Below are positions 42,809-50,323 of a stretch of DNA of 64,000 nt, in pieces (position 1 is the stretch's first letter; the number at the start of each line of letters is the position of its first letter). A model generated the notes under the pieces. The model saw only the letters and a list, made by a program, of their open reading frames with translations, was not told where the DNA came from and ran no database searches. The translations under genes and the position numbers were made by a program. Source of the DNA: Candidatus Fimivivens faecavium (GTDB taxonomy: Bacteria > Bacillota > Clostridia > Oscillospirales > Ruminococcaceae); contig DVKH01000019.1 of assembly GCA_018716105.1 (NCBI GenBank), positions 1-64,000 of the forward strand, in the 5' to 3' direction.

Positions 42809-43636
42809 ATGAACCGAAAAGAAATTGCAAATGAAACCCTGCAGATCCTGGAAAAGGGGTTCTACGAGAAAAACGGAAGACGGATCGACATCTCCGCCGC
42901 TCACCGGAAATCGGTGGAGCAGAGCCGCCTGATCCTCCCGGAAGGCTGGTCCGCGCTGCCTGCCCCGCCGCCCGGCCGGGTAACCGAAGCCGCCTTCACG
43001 CTTCGGAACTGTTCCGCCGTGCGCGCGGTCATCGACCTGCGCGCCGCGGGCGCGGAGCAGATCGGCGTCCTCAACTTCGCGAGCGCCAGGAACCCCGGCG
43101 GCGGGTTTCTGAACGGCGCGATGGCGCAGGAGGAAAGCCTCGCCGCCTCGGGCGGGCTCTATCCCACCCAGACGGCGCATCCGGAATACTACGAGCGAAA
43201 CCGCGCCTGCAAAAGCATGTGCTACACCGACTGCGCGATCTATTCGCCGGAAGTGGTGTTCTTCCGCGACGAGGCTTTCGAGCTGCTGGAGCGGCCGGTC
43301 ACCGCGTCGGTCCTGACCCTCCCTGCCGTCAACTACGGCCAAGCGCTTATAAAAGGCGAGGATCCCGGGCGGGCCAAAGCCGTCATGCGGGAGCGGATGC
43401 GGCTGTCGCTTTCGCTGTTTGCGGCGTTCGGCGCGCGGAACCTGGTTCTCGGCGCCTACGGCTGCGGCGTGTTCCAAAACGACCCGGCGGAAATCTCCCG
43501 CTGGTGGAAAGAGCTGTTTCGCGAGGCGAAATTTCAAAACCGGTTTGAAAGCGTCCTCTTCGCCGTGCTGGACAGCTCGAAAAATCAGGCCTGCTGGCGG
43601 GCCTTTCAAAAACAGTTCGATCCGCCGGCCGGATAG
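42809..43636 (+). CDS. bacterial PARG-type macrodomain protein (TIGR02452 family)
   Basis: 275 aa. The poly(ADP-ribose) glycohydrolase signature is complete: GGG at 97-99 and QEE at 107-109 in GGGFLNGAMAQEES. VLTLPAVNYG and FGARNLVLGAYGCGVFQNDPAEIS form the rest of the macrodomain ligand pocket. It should cut ADP-ribose chains or protein-/RNA-linked ADP-ribose. Four bases after NADAR; part of the same operon. Confidence 0.92.
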   Translation: MNRKEIANETLQILEKGFYEKNGRRIDISAAHRKSVEQSRLILPEGWSALPAPPPGRVTEAAFTLRNCSAVRAVIDLRAAGAEQIGVLNFASARNPGGGFLNGAMAQEESLAASGGLYPTQTAHPEYYERNRACKSMCYTDCAIYSPEVVFFRDEAFELLERPVTASVLTLPAVNYGQALIKGEDPGRAKAVMRERMRLSLSLFAAFGARNLVLGAYGCGVFQNDPAEISRWWKELFREAKFQNRFESVLFAVLDSSKNQACWRAFQKQFDPPAG

Positions 43637-43653
43637 AAAGAAGGTGCGCCGGC

Positions 43654-44214
43654 ATGGAACAATCAAAACGGGACATAGAGCCAGGGCGCTTTCTCAGCCT
43701 TGTCCTTCGCCATAACCCTGCGGCGGCGCAGATTCGGCTCGACGCGCACGGCTGGGCCGACGTGGACGCCCTGCTGGCGGGCTGCGCCCGGGCGGGAAAG
43801 CGGATCGACCGGGAAACGCTGGAGAGAATCGTCCGCGAGAATAACAAACAGCGATACTCTTTTAACGACGATCACACCAAAATCCGCGCAAATCAGGGCC
43901 ATTCCATCGCGGTGGACGTGGGGCTTAATCAGGCGCCCCCGCCCGACAGGCTCTACCACGGGACGGCGGCGCGCTTTCTGGAGAGCATCCGCGCCGAAGG
44001 CATCACCCGCCAGTCGCGGCAGCATGTTCACCTCTCGTCCGATCCTGAGACGGCCCGGAAGGTCGGGAGCCGCCACGGCGCACCCGCGGTCCTGCCGGTC
44101 GACGCCGGGCGGATGGCGCGGGACGGCTTTCTGTTCTACCGCTCGGTAAACGGCGTCTGGCTCTGTGAACAGGTGCCGTGGAAATACGTTTTGGAAAGCG
44201 AAATCTCATATTGA
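43654..44214 (+). CDS. kptA: RNA 2'-phosphotransferase (Tpt1/KptA)
   Basis: 186 aa. N-terminal winged helix with SLVLRHNP (Arg19-His20), KQRYSF and KIRANQGHS, then the ART-like catalytic domain with LYHGT (100-104), RQHVHLSS and GFLFYRSVNGVWLCEQVP. It transfers an internal RNA 2'-phosphate to NAD+, giving ADP-ribose 1'',2''-cyclic phosphate, and family members can also ADP-ribosylate RNA 5'-phosphate ends. With NADAR and PARG in the same transcript this links RNA repair to ADP-ribose removal. Last gene of the operon. Confidence 0.95.
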   Translation: MEQSKRDIEPGRFLSLVLRHNPAAAQIRLDAHGWADVDALLAGCARAGKRIDRETLERIVRENNKQRYSFNDDHTKIRANQGHSIAVDVGLNQAPPPDRLYHGTAARFLESIRAEGITRQSRQHVHLSSDPETARKVGSRHGAPAVLPVDAGRMARDGFLFYRSVNGVWLCEQVPWKYVLESEISY

Positions 44215-44281
44215 TCAGCGCGAAAGCCCCATCCCGCCTTCCCTTCCGGCTCATACATACCGTCCAAGCCTATCGGCATAG

Positions 44282-44314
44282 AAAATACCAGCCGCTTTTT
44301 GCGGCTGGTATTTT
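44282..44314. terminator. terminator after kptA
   Basis: 14-bp perfect stem AAAATACCAGCCGC / GCGGCTGGTATTTT with a TTTTT loop, 67 bases after kptA and before the recombinase genes. Confidence 0.85.
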
Positions 44315-44341
44315 GATATTGAGATGAAAGGGGGCGGAGCC

Positions 44342-44524
44342 ATGCGCCGGAAGCCTTATATGGAGTTCGTTTCGGCCCGGGCGGCGCAGGCTGCCGAAAT
44401 CCGGGATAACCCCGCATTTCGCCGCCTGCTTCAAGAGGCGCTTCTGGCGGGGCTGCTCCATCAGGGGAAGCTGACGCAGGAACAATATGACCGGTGCGTA
44501 CGGGCGCTTTCCAAAAATCATTGA
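44342..44524 (+). CDS. small helical protein coupled to the recombinase
   Basis: 60 aa, ATG at 44342 with AAAGGGGGCGGAG before it, stop 16 bases ahead of the recombinase start. Predominantly helical and basic; the second half GLLHQGKLTQEQYDRCVRAL looks like a SHOCT-type oligomerisation helix pair. No signal or membrane part. Position and size fit a recombinase accessory or directionality factor, but no sequence proof exists; it could also be a short regulator. Confidence 0.7.
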   Translation: MRRKPYMEFVSARAAQAAEIRDNPAFRRLLQEALLAGLLHQGKLTQEQYDRCVRALSKNH

Positions 44525-44540
44525 AAAGGAGCTGACCGCC

Positions 44541-46097
44541 ATGCAGCGGGTCGCGGCCTATTGCAGGGTATCCACCGACAAGAACGACCAAATAAACTCC
44601 CTCGAAAGCCAGAAACGCTATTTTTCCGAATATATCCGGCAGAATCCCATGTGGCAGCTCACCGAAATCTATGTGGACGAAGGGATCACCGGGACAAGCA
44701 CCAAGAGGCGGCGCGCGTTCAACCGGATGATCGCCGACGCGGAAAACCGCCGGTTCGACCTGCTCCTTACCAAAGAGATCAGCCGGTTTGCGCGCAACAC
44801 GCTCGACAGCATCTATTACACCCGCAGGCTCAGGGACTGGGGCGTCGGCGTCATCTTTTTGCGTGACAACATCAACACCCTCGATCCCGACGCCGAGCTT
44901 CGGCTCACGATCATGTCCTCCATCGCGCAGGAGGAGAGCCGCAAAACCTCCGACCGCGTGAAATGGGGCCAGAAGCGGCGGATGGAACAGGGGGTTGTGT
45001 TCGGGCGCAGCCTGCTCGGCTACGACGTCAAGAACGGCAAAATCTCGGTCAACGAGGCGGGCGCCGAAATCGTCCGCCAGATCTACCACAAATTTGCGGT
45101 GGAACAGAAAAGCGCCAACAGAATCGCCCGTGAGCTGCAGGAGGCGGGCGTTCCCACCTTCCACGATGTAAAGCGCTGGTCCGGCACGGTGATTCTCCGC
45201 GCGCTGAGAAACGAGAAATACTGCGGGGACCTGGTTCAGAAAAAAACCTTTACGCCGGATTACCTCACCCACGAAAAAAAGCGAAACCGCGGCGAGGAGG
45301 AGCTTGTGATTCTGCGCGGCCATCACCCGCCGATCGTCAGCCGCGAACTCTGGGAACGCGCGCAGGCGGAACTCGCGCTAAGAAGCCCCCTGCGGGAACA
45401 GCGCTCCCGTTTTTCCAGCCGGTACTGCTTCTCCGGAAAACTCCGCTGCGGCCTCTGCGGCGCGCCGTTCATTCCACGCGCCAAACGCCGGAAGGACGGC
45501 AGCGTCTACCGCGCATGGCGCTGTCAGGAAGCCGCCGCCCACGGAAAGCCAAAGACCGATCCCGCGGGGAACCCGACCGGCTGCAATAACCGGCAGATCG
45601 GCCATGAAGAACTGCTGGAGCTGATGTGCCGGGCCGTCGGCTCCCTCCCGCTCGACCGCGAATCGGTGCTCCGGGATCTTTTCAAGACCATACGCACCGC
45701 GCTGCCCCTATCTGAAAAGAGCGAGGCTGCGGAAACGCTTCAAAACCGGATGCGGCGGATCGCCGATAAAAAACAGCGGCTGATCGACGGCTACCTTGCT
45801 GGCGAGATATCAAGATCCGACTATCTCTGCCTTCTGGACCAGTATGAGCGGGAGCTGTCCGAATCTGCGGCGGATCTGGAACGGTGCGGCCGGAGCGCGC
45901 CGCCGGACGGTAAAGGGAATTTTTTGGAGAGCCTTGACGCCCCGCTTCGGGAGATGCTCGGCGGGGAGCTGCCGGATGAAGCCTTCTTCCGGGTCCTTCT
46001 GGATCATATCGTTCTTTACGGCCGGGACCGGATTGAGATATCCCTGAAGTCTCTTCCACTTCCCCTAACAGCGGTTCCCTGCGGCAAACCGGCGTAA
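44541..46097 (+). CDS. large serine recombinase of the cotJC element
   Basis: 518 aa from ATG at 44541 (AAAAGGAG nine bases before). Resolvase domain 1-140 with catalytic Ser11 in YCRVSTD, then DLLLTKEISRFARNTLD. The recombinase domain (about 150-270) has VFGRSLLGYDVKNGKISVNE and VKRWSGTVILRALRNEKYCGD. A zinc ribbon with CGLCG starts near 320, followed by a coiled coil. This is the class that mediates phage integration and excision of skin-type elements in sporulation genes. The gene ends 60 bases from the right crossover site, on the opposite strand to cotJC. Confidence 0.96.
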   Translation: MQRVAAYCRVSTDKNDQINSLESQKRYFSEYIRQNPMWQLTEIYVDEGITGTSTKRRRAFNRMIADAENRRFDLLLTKEISRFARNTLDSIYYTRRLRDWGVGVIFLRDNINTLDPDAELRLTIMSSIAQEESRKTSDRVKWGQKRRMEQGVVFGRSLLGYDVKNGKISVNEAGAEIVRQIYHKFAVEQKSANRIARELQEAGVPTFHDVKRWSGTVILRALRNEKYCGDLVQKKTFTPDYLTHEKKRNRGEEELVILRGHHPPIVSRELWERAQAELALRSPLREQRSRFSSRYCFSGKLRCGLCGAPFIPRAKRRKDGSVYRAWRCQEAAAHGKPKTDPAGNPTGCNNRQIGHEELLELMCRAVGSLPLDRESVLRDLFKTIRTALPLSEKSEAAETLQNRMRRIADKKQRLIDGYLAGEISRSDYLCLLDQYERELSESAADLERCGRSAPPDGKGNFLESLDAPLREMLGGELPDEAFFRVLLDHIVLYGRDRIEISLKSLPLPLTAVPCGKPA

Positions 46098-46156
46098 GGC
46101 CGAATAACGCCAGGGGGCCGTCCGAGGGAACATGGAGGTCCATTCTGCAACCGATC

Positions 46157-46160
46157 TACC
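46157..46160. other. recombination core, right end of the cotJC element
   Basis: TACC (GGTA on the minus strand), matching 30260-30263. Element arm on this side: AGATCGGTTGCA (minus strand, 46157-46146). On the cotJC side the sequence is CTGACCGATATC. Confidence 0.8.
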
Positions 46161-46343
46161 GATATCGGTCAGCACTCCCGCGACGTCGCGGTAAGGCATG
46201 GAATAGCGCTGGGAAAGATAGCGCATCGACGCGGCAAGCTCTCCGTCCGGTCCGCCAAACTGGCTGATGATCATGGAGGCAAGCTGGGGGTTGGTGTTTT
46301 TGATTTTAACCGGGTACTGAAGCCTTCTCTCATAACTCCACAT
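46158..46343 (-). CDS. cotJC: cotJC, 5' part of a split gene
   Basis: First 62 codons of CotJC from ATG at 46343, three bases after cotJB: WSYERRLQYPVKI, FGGPDGELAASMRYLSQRYS, VAGVLTDIG. After Gly62 the frame continues into the element (RSVAEWTSMF..) and stops at 46065 without resemblance. The remaining 141 residues are at 29835-30260. As the chromosome stands no complete CotJC can be made. Confidence 0.94.
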
Positions 46344-46346
46344 AAC

Positions 46347-46604
46347 TCAATTCGCCTCCACTTCCCACGGCCACGGGTTATCGACCCAGGTCCAGCCGTT
46401 CGCAACATTGACGTCGGTCGCCGACAGAGGCCCGAACCGGGCGTTGTAGTCGTCCATCGCGCGCCGGCGCAGTGCGTTCATCTTCTCGTAGTATGCGAGT
46501 GCGGAAGGATCGCACGGATGGGTATCCAGAAACAGTTTTACATCGTCGATCGCGAAATTCGCGGTGTAGATGCACTGCATCAGATATTCACGGTCGTTGT
46601 TCAT
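46347..46604 (-). CDS. cotJB: spore coat protein CotJB
   Basis: 85 aa from ATG at 46604, overlapping the cotJA stop (ATGA). CotJB family features: LMQCIYTANFAIDDVKLFLDTHPCDPSAL, YEKMNALRRRAMDDYNARFGPL and the C-terminal WTWVDNPWPWEV. Forms part of the CotJ coat complex with CotJA and CotJC, made in the mother cell. Confidence 0.95.
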   Translation of the reverse strand: MNNDREYLMQCIYTANFAIDDVKLFLDTHPCDPSALAYYEKMNALRRRAMDDYNARFGPLSATDVNVANGWTWVDNPWPWEVEAN

Positions 46605-46828
46605 CCTCTGCCACCTCTCTGTGCCGCCCAGAACGGAAGATTGAGTTCCGGGAAAATGGTTCCGTTGCGAAGCGCCTGACAGGGATCGTAGACGGTATTC
46701 CACTGCTGTCTCGGCACATACGCCATCGCCAGCGGCGCATAAAGCCCGCCGCTGATATCGGCAGCCGCGCACATAACCGGATTGTTTGCGTTACAGCCGC
46801 CGCAGGGCTGTTGTCTGCACTGTTCCAA
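46601..46828 (-). CDS. cotJA: spore coat-associated protein CotJA
   Basis: 75 aa from TTG at 46828 (AAAGGGG 10 bases before). The family block is PLAMAYVPRQQWNTVYDPCQALRNGTIFPELNLPF at the C-terminal half. The N-terminal part is Cys/Ala-rich. First gene of the cotJABC operon. In Bacillus this operon is read by sigma-E RNA polymerase; upstream, CATAAAAT (minus strand, near 46906-46899) resembles a sigma-E -10 but no matching -35 is seen. Confidence 0.9.
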   Translation of the reverse strand: MEQCRQQPCGGCNANNPVMCAAADISGGLYAPLAMAYVPRQQWNTVYDPCQALRNGTIFPELNLPFWAAQRGGRG

Positions 46829-46944
46829 ACGATAAATTCCCCTTTCGGATCTATATCAATGTCCCTTAGCTTCCATGAAGGGTATCGGGGCTTCATTTCA
46901 TTTTATGTCCCGCCGTTTAAAAGGTTCAGCGCCAGGGGCCCGTT

Positions 46945-46960
46945 CTTATAACGTTATAAG
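46945..46960. promoter_or_regulatory. 16-bp perfect palindrome upstream of cotJA
   Basis: CTTATAACGTTATAAG, in an AT-rich stretch about 120 bases upstream of cotJA. It may be an operator; no regulator is assigned. Confidence 0.45.
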
Positions 46961-47096
46961 GCATCCATGTTTTTCCGGAGATTATAGAGAAAAAAGAAAA
47001 CTGAAAACTGCTCAAATTGAAACGAAATCGGGGAGAATAAAAATGATATGAATTTTACAGCTGCTCTTTCGCCGCTTTTTGTGAAAACCGGTTTTG

Positions 47097-47311
47097 GTGT
47101 GGTATAATAACCGCAGTGAATTGGGCCTTGGCCCGATTCGCCCCGCCTTCGGCGGGAGAGGCGCGGCAGCCGCCGCGCCCTGCGCCTGTTACGCCAGATC
47201 TACCCGGCTGCGGCCGGCTTCCGCCGCGAGCGCGGCGGGGAAGCCGCTTTTGCGGTTTCCTGACATGTATCATAACCGCAGGGAAAGCAGCTTTGCTGTT
47301 TTCGGCCGCGG
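47097..47311 (+). repeat. structured repeat/leader element, copy B, with partial second unit
   Basis: Extended -10 TGGTATAAT (47100-47108; TTGTGA lies 18 bases upstream of TATAAT), then AACCGCAGTGAATTGGGCC..., three hairpins, and the 88-base core 47180-47267 (77 of 88 identical to 26827-26914). At 47272 the beginning of a copy-A-like unit follows again (ATAACCGCAGGGAAAGCAGC-TTTGCTG). It ends shortly before phoH. The TGGCGTAA closing arm of copy A is missing here. Confidence 0.7.
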
Positions 47312-47368
47312 TCTGCAGCGGATCGGAGGCAAAGCCGTCAGATTCAAAGGAGCATTGGAAAGAAACGG

Positions 47369-48334
47369 ATGATAGAACAGCTTATCAACGTCGACCGAAT
47401 GGAGCATGCGATCGCCCTGTTTGGGAATATCGACGGAAATATCAAAATGATCGAACAGGAATATAACGTCACGGTCGTTTGCCGGGGCACCGATATCAAA
47501 GTGTCCGGCGAGGCTGAAAACGTTTACAGCGCGGTCAAGGCGGTTGAGGGCCTTTTGGCCTTGATCAACCGCGGGGAAGCCCTCACGGAGCAGAATATCC
47601 GCTACGTTATCAGCCTTGTGCGGGACGGTCAGGAGGGGCGCGTGGGCGTCCTCGCGGACGATGTAATCTGCATCACGGCGAAGGGAAGGCCCCTGAAAGC
47701 GAAAACGTTCGGACAGAAAAAATATGTCGAGGCAATCCGCGACAACATCATCACCTTTGGCGTCGGGCCCGCCGGAACGGGAAAAACCTATCTCGCCGTG
47801 GCGATGGCGGTCAAGGCTTTCCGCGCCCACGATATCAACCGGATTGTCCTGACCCGCCCGGCGGTGGAAGCGGGGGAAAAGCTCGGTTTTCTGCCGGGCG
47901 ATCTTCAGAACAAAGTGGATCCCTATCTTCGGCCGCTCTACGACGCGCTGTTCGACATGCTTGGGGCGGAGAACCACCAGCGGTATGTCGAGCGCGGAAA
48001 CATCGAGGTTGCCCCGCTCGCTTACATGCGCGGCCGGACCCTCGACGATTCGTTTATCATCCTCGATGAAGCCCAGAACACCACCCCGGAACAGATGAAA
48101 ATGCTCCTGACCCGGCTCGGCACCAACTCAAAAGCCGTGATCACCGGGGATATCACCCAGATCGATCTGCAGGACAAGCGCTCCGGCCTGGTCGAGGCGG
48201 TCAAGATTTTAAAAAATGTGGACGACATCAAGGTGATCCACCTCACCGACCGGGATGTCGTCCGCCACCGCCTGATCCAGGACATCATCAAGGCCTATGA
48301 ACGTTACTACGAAAACCCGCACCGGAAAGCCTAA
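47369..48334 (+). CDS. phoH: PhoH-family ATPase
   Basis: 321 aa. N-terminal KH-like region, then the PhoH ATPase with Walker A GPAGTGKT near 133-140, RPAVEAGEKLGFLPGD and Walker B FIILDEAQNTTPEQMKM. Thought to act in RNA/ribosome metabolism together with YbeY, which is encoded next in the same conserved order. An AAAGGAG lies 16 bases before the ATG, which is longer than usual. Confidence 0.95.
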   Translation: MIEQLINVDRMEHAIALFGNIDGNIKMIEQEYNVTVVCRGTDIKVSGEAENVYSAVKAVEGLLALINRGEALTEQNIRYVISLVRDGQEGRVGVLADDVICITAKGRPLKAKTFGQKKYVEAIRDNIITFGVGPAGTGKTYLAVAMAVKAFRAHDINRIVLTRPAVEAGEKLGFLPGDLQNKVDPYLRPLYDALFDMLGAENHQRYVERGNIEVAPLAYMRGRTLDDSFIILDEAQNTTPEQMKMLLTRLGTNSKAVITGDITQIDLQDKRSGLVEAVKILKNVDDIKVIHLTDRDVVRHRLIQDIIKAYERYYENPHRKA

Positions 48335-48372
48335 TCGGGTTCAAAACACATCGGTACATTGGAGGAGAGAAA

Positions 48373-48888
48373 ATGGCATCGGTCAAGGTTGCGATTGCCA
48401 ACCGACAAAAGAAAACGAAAATTCCCACCGGGGCGCGGCTGCTGATAAAGCGCTGCTGCCACGCGGTTTTGGCGCATGAGGGCTTTGAGCGGCCCGCCGA
48501 AATCAGCATCAGTTTTACCGACGACACCGGAATCCGCGAGCTGAACAGCTCGTTCCGCGGAAAGGACGCCCCGACAGACGTGCTGTCCTTCCCGCTTGGG
48601 GAAGATGGGAAATACGACCTCAACAACGAGACCGGCGCGGCGCTGCTCGGCGACATTGTAATTTCAATGGAGCGCGCAGTGGAGCAGGCGCGTCTTTACG
48701 GCCATTCGCTCGAGCGCGAAATCGGCTTTCTGACGGTGCATTCAATGCTGCATCTGCTCGGTTACGACCATGAGAGAAGCGGCCTGGAAGGCACGATCAT
48801 GCGGGAAAAAGAGGAAGAAATCCTCTCGGAGCTCGGCCTCTCGCGCGAGCTGACCTACACCGCGCTCGATGACGGGACCCTTCGTTGA
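48373..48888 (+). CDS. ybeY: endoribonuclease YbeY, rRNA maturation factor
   Basis: 171 aa from ATG at 48373 with GGAGGAG upstream. The zinc motif HSMLHLLGYDH (HxxxHxxGxxH) is complete. YbeY helps 16S rRNA 3'-end maturation and ribosome quality control. Its stop overlaps the start of dgkA. Confidence 0.96.
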   Translation: MASVKVAIANRQKKTKIPTGARLLIKRCCHAVLAHEGFERPAEISISFTDDTGIRELNSSFRGKDAPTDVLSFPLGEDGKYDLNNETGAALLGDIVISMERAVEQARLYGHSLEREIGFLTVHSMLHLLGYDHERSGLEGTIMREKEEEILSELGLSRELTYTALDDGTLR

Positions 48889-49349
48889 AGCTGCTTCGGC
48901 CTTTTCGGTATGCGTTTGAGGGCGTTTTCTATCTGATCCGCTGTGAGCGGAATTTTCGGGTCGAGCTGACGGCGGCGCTCTGCGCCGTTCTCTTTGCGCG
49001 CGCTGCCCGTCTGGAGGCGCGCGAATGGTCTGTGCTGTTCGCCGTGTTCGCCCTTGTGCTCGGCCTCGAAGCGTTCAATACCGCGCTTGAGCGCTGCGTG
49101 GATCTTGTGACGAGCGAAAAGCGTCCGCTCGCCAAGGCGGCGAAGGACTGTGCGGCGGCGGCGGTTCTGATCGCCGCGCTGATGAGCCTCGGCGTCGGCT
49201 ATTGCCTGTTCGTGCCGGAAGGAAGGGGCGCGGCGATTGCCGCGGCCGCCGCGGCGCACCCCTTTGCATCCGCTTTTTTTGTGTTGGCGGCCGTTCTGTT
49301 TATTTTTGTTCCGGGGGACGGCGGCCGCGCCGACCGATCATATCATTAG
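48885..49349 (+). CDS. dgkA: diacylglycerol/undecaprenol kinase, extended C-terminus
   Basis: 154 aa from TTG at 48885, four bases into the ybeY stop. Three membrane helices and the active-site motif EAFNTALERCVD identify the DgkA family; in Gram-positives the substrate is usually undecaprenol. An extra ~40-residue hydrophobic C-terminal segment (AAAAAAHPFASAFFVLAAVLFIF) adds a fourth helix not found in Bacillus DgkA (about 123 aa). Confidence 0.9.
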   Translation: MKLLRPFRYAFEGVFYLIRCERNFRVELTAALCAVLFARAARLEAREWSVLFAVFALVLGLEAFNTALERCVDLVTSEKRPLAKAAKDCAAAAVLIAALMSLGVGYCLFVPEGRGAAIAAAAAAHPFASAFFVLAAVLFIFVPGDGGRADRSYH

Positions 49350-49362
49350 GATGGAGAAAAGT

Positions 49363-50262
49363 ATGGAAACCAAAAGCGTATTTGCCGCAATCGTCGGCAG
49401 GCCGAACGTCGGAAAATCCTCTCTGCTCAACGCGATCCTCGGCGAAAAACTGGCGATTGTCTCAGATAAACCCCAGACGACCCGAAACCGGATCACCGGC
49501 GTTCTGACAAAGGGGCCGGTCCAGTTCGTCTTTTTTGACACGCCCGGCCTCCACAAGCCGAGGAACAAGCTCGGGAACTTTATGGTCCGCCAGGTCGGCG
49601 AGTCGGTCGGGGATGTGGACGCGGCCGTGCTGGTCACCGAATGGGACGGCCCGGTGACAACGACGGAGAAAGAGCTGGTCGAGAGCCTTCGCGCGTCGGG
49701 CGTCCCGGCGATCCTCGCGGTCAACAAAATCGACACGCTCGAACAAAAAGAGCGGATGCTCGAGAAGATCGCCGCGTTTTCGGCGCTCCTGCCGTTTGCC
49801 GCCGTCGTCCCAATTTCGGCGAAACAGAACGATGCGGTCGACGTCCTGTTGAAAGAGATCGAGGCGTTTGCGTCCGAAGGGCCGCATTTCTTTCCGGACG
49901 ACGCCCTTACCGACCAGCCGGAGCGCGCGATCGTCGCGGAGATCGTCCGCGAAAAGATCCTTCGCAACATGCGGGACGAGATCCCGCATGGGACGGCGGT
50001 GACGGTGGAACGCATGCGCGAGCGGGAGGAGGCGGACCTCATCGACATCGACGTGAACATCTACTGCGAGAAGGACAGCCACAAGGGGATGATCATCGGG
50101 AAAAAGGGCGCGATGCTCAAAAAAATCGCGACCGAAGCCCGGGGGGATGCGGAGCGTTTTCTCGGTATCCGGGTCAACCTCCAGTGCTGGGTCAAGGTAA
50201 AAGAAGGTTGGCGCGACAGCGAAAATCTGCTGAAAAATTTTGGTTATACGCCGACGAAATGA
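49363..50262 (+). CDS. era: GTPase Era
   Basis: 299 aa from ATG at 49363 (GGAG six bases before). G1 GRPNVGKSS, G3 DTPGLH, G4 NKID, and the C-terminal KH domain with IGKKGAMLKKIATEAR. Era binds the 3' end of 16S rRNA during 30S assembly. Confidence 0.98.
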   Translation: METKSVFAAIVGRPNVGKSSLLNAILGEKLAIVSDKPQTTRNRITGVLTKGPVQFVFFDTPGLHKPRNKLGNFMVRQVGESVGDVDAAVLVTEWDGPVTTTEKELVESLRASGVPAILAVNKIDTLEQKERMLEKIAAFSALLPFAAVVPISAKQNDAVDVLLKEIEAFASEGPHFFPDDALTDQPERAIVAEIVREKILRNMRDEIPHGTAVTVERMREREEADLIDIDVNIYCEKDSHKGMIIGKKGAMLKKIATEARGDAERFLGIRVNLQCWVKVKEGWRDSENLLKNFGYTPTK

Positions 50263-50323
50263 ATGACGATATTTACCGCTGATATTGCTCCGGCCATGAG
50301 GAGATACTCTTTACTGACCGGAG

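Larger units (their letters stand above)
30262..46158. mobile_element. 15.9-kb intervening element inside cotJC with serine recombinase and RNA-repair cargo
   Basis: Bounded by the two halves of cotJC and by a common GGTA core, with a large serine recombinase reading toward and ending 60 bases from the right end. Removing 15,897 bases fuses codon 62 (GGT) to ACG and restores cotJC in frame. The joined element ends would form TGCGACCAATTT-AGGT-AGATCGGTTGCA, an imperfect palindrome (9 of 12 arm positions) centred on GG, as expected for a serine-recombinase attP. Cargo: two WYL regulators, Y RNA(s), DUF2828, two rtcB, rlaP, DUF503, prfH, 5'-nucleotidase, NrtR-like, NADAR, PARG-like and kptA. By analogy with skin (sigK), excision in the sporulating mother cell is inferred; the sequence alone shows only the split gene, the recombinase and the sites. 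Confidence 0.9.

Noticed and set aside
44215..44341. CATACATA and CATAGAAAATA as sigma-E/sigma-K -10 boxes for the recombinase
   Set aside because: No matching -35 at the right distance, so mother-cell control of the recombinase cannot be shown from the sequence.
29835..46343. Split cotJC as an assembly chimera or plain gene decay
   Set aside because: Both halves are undamaged, join in frame at a shared core, and a serine recombinase adjoins one end; decay or misassembly would not produce this.
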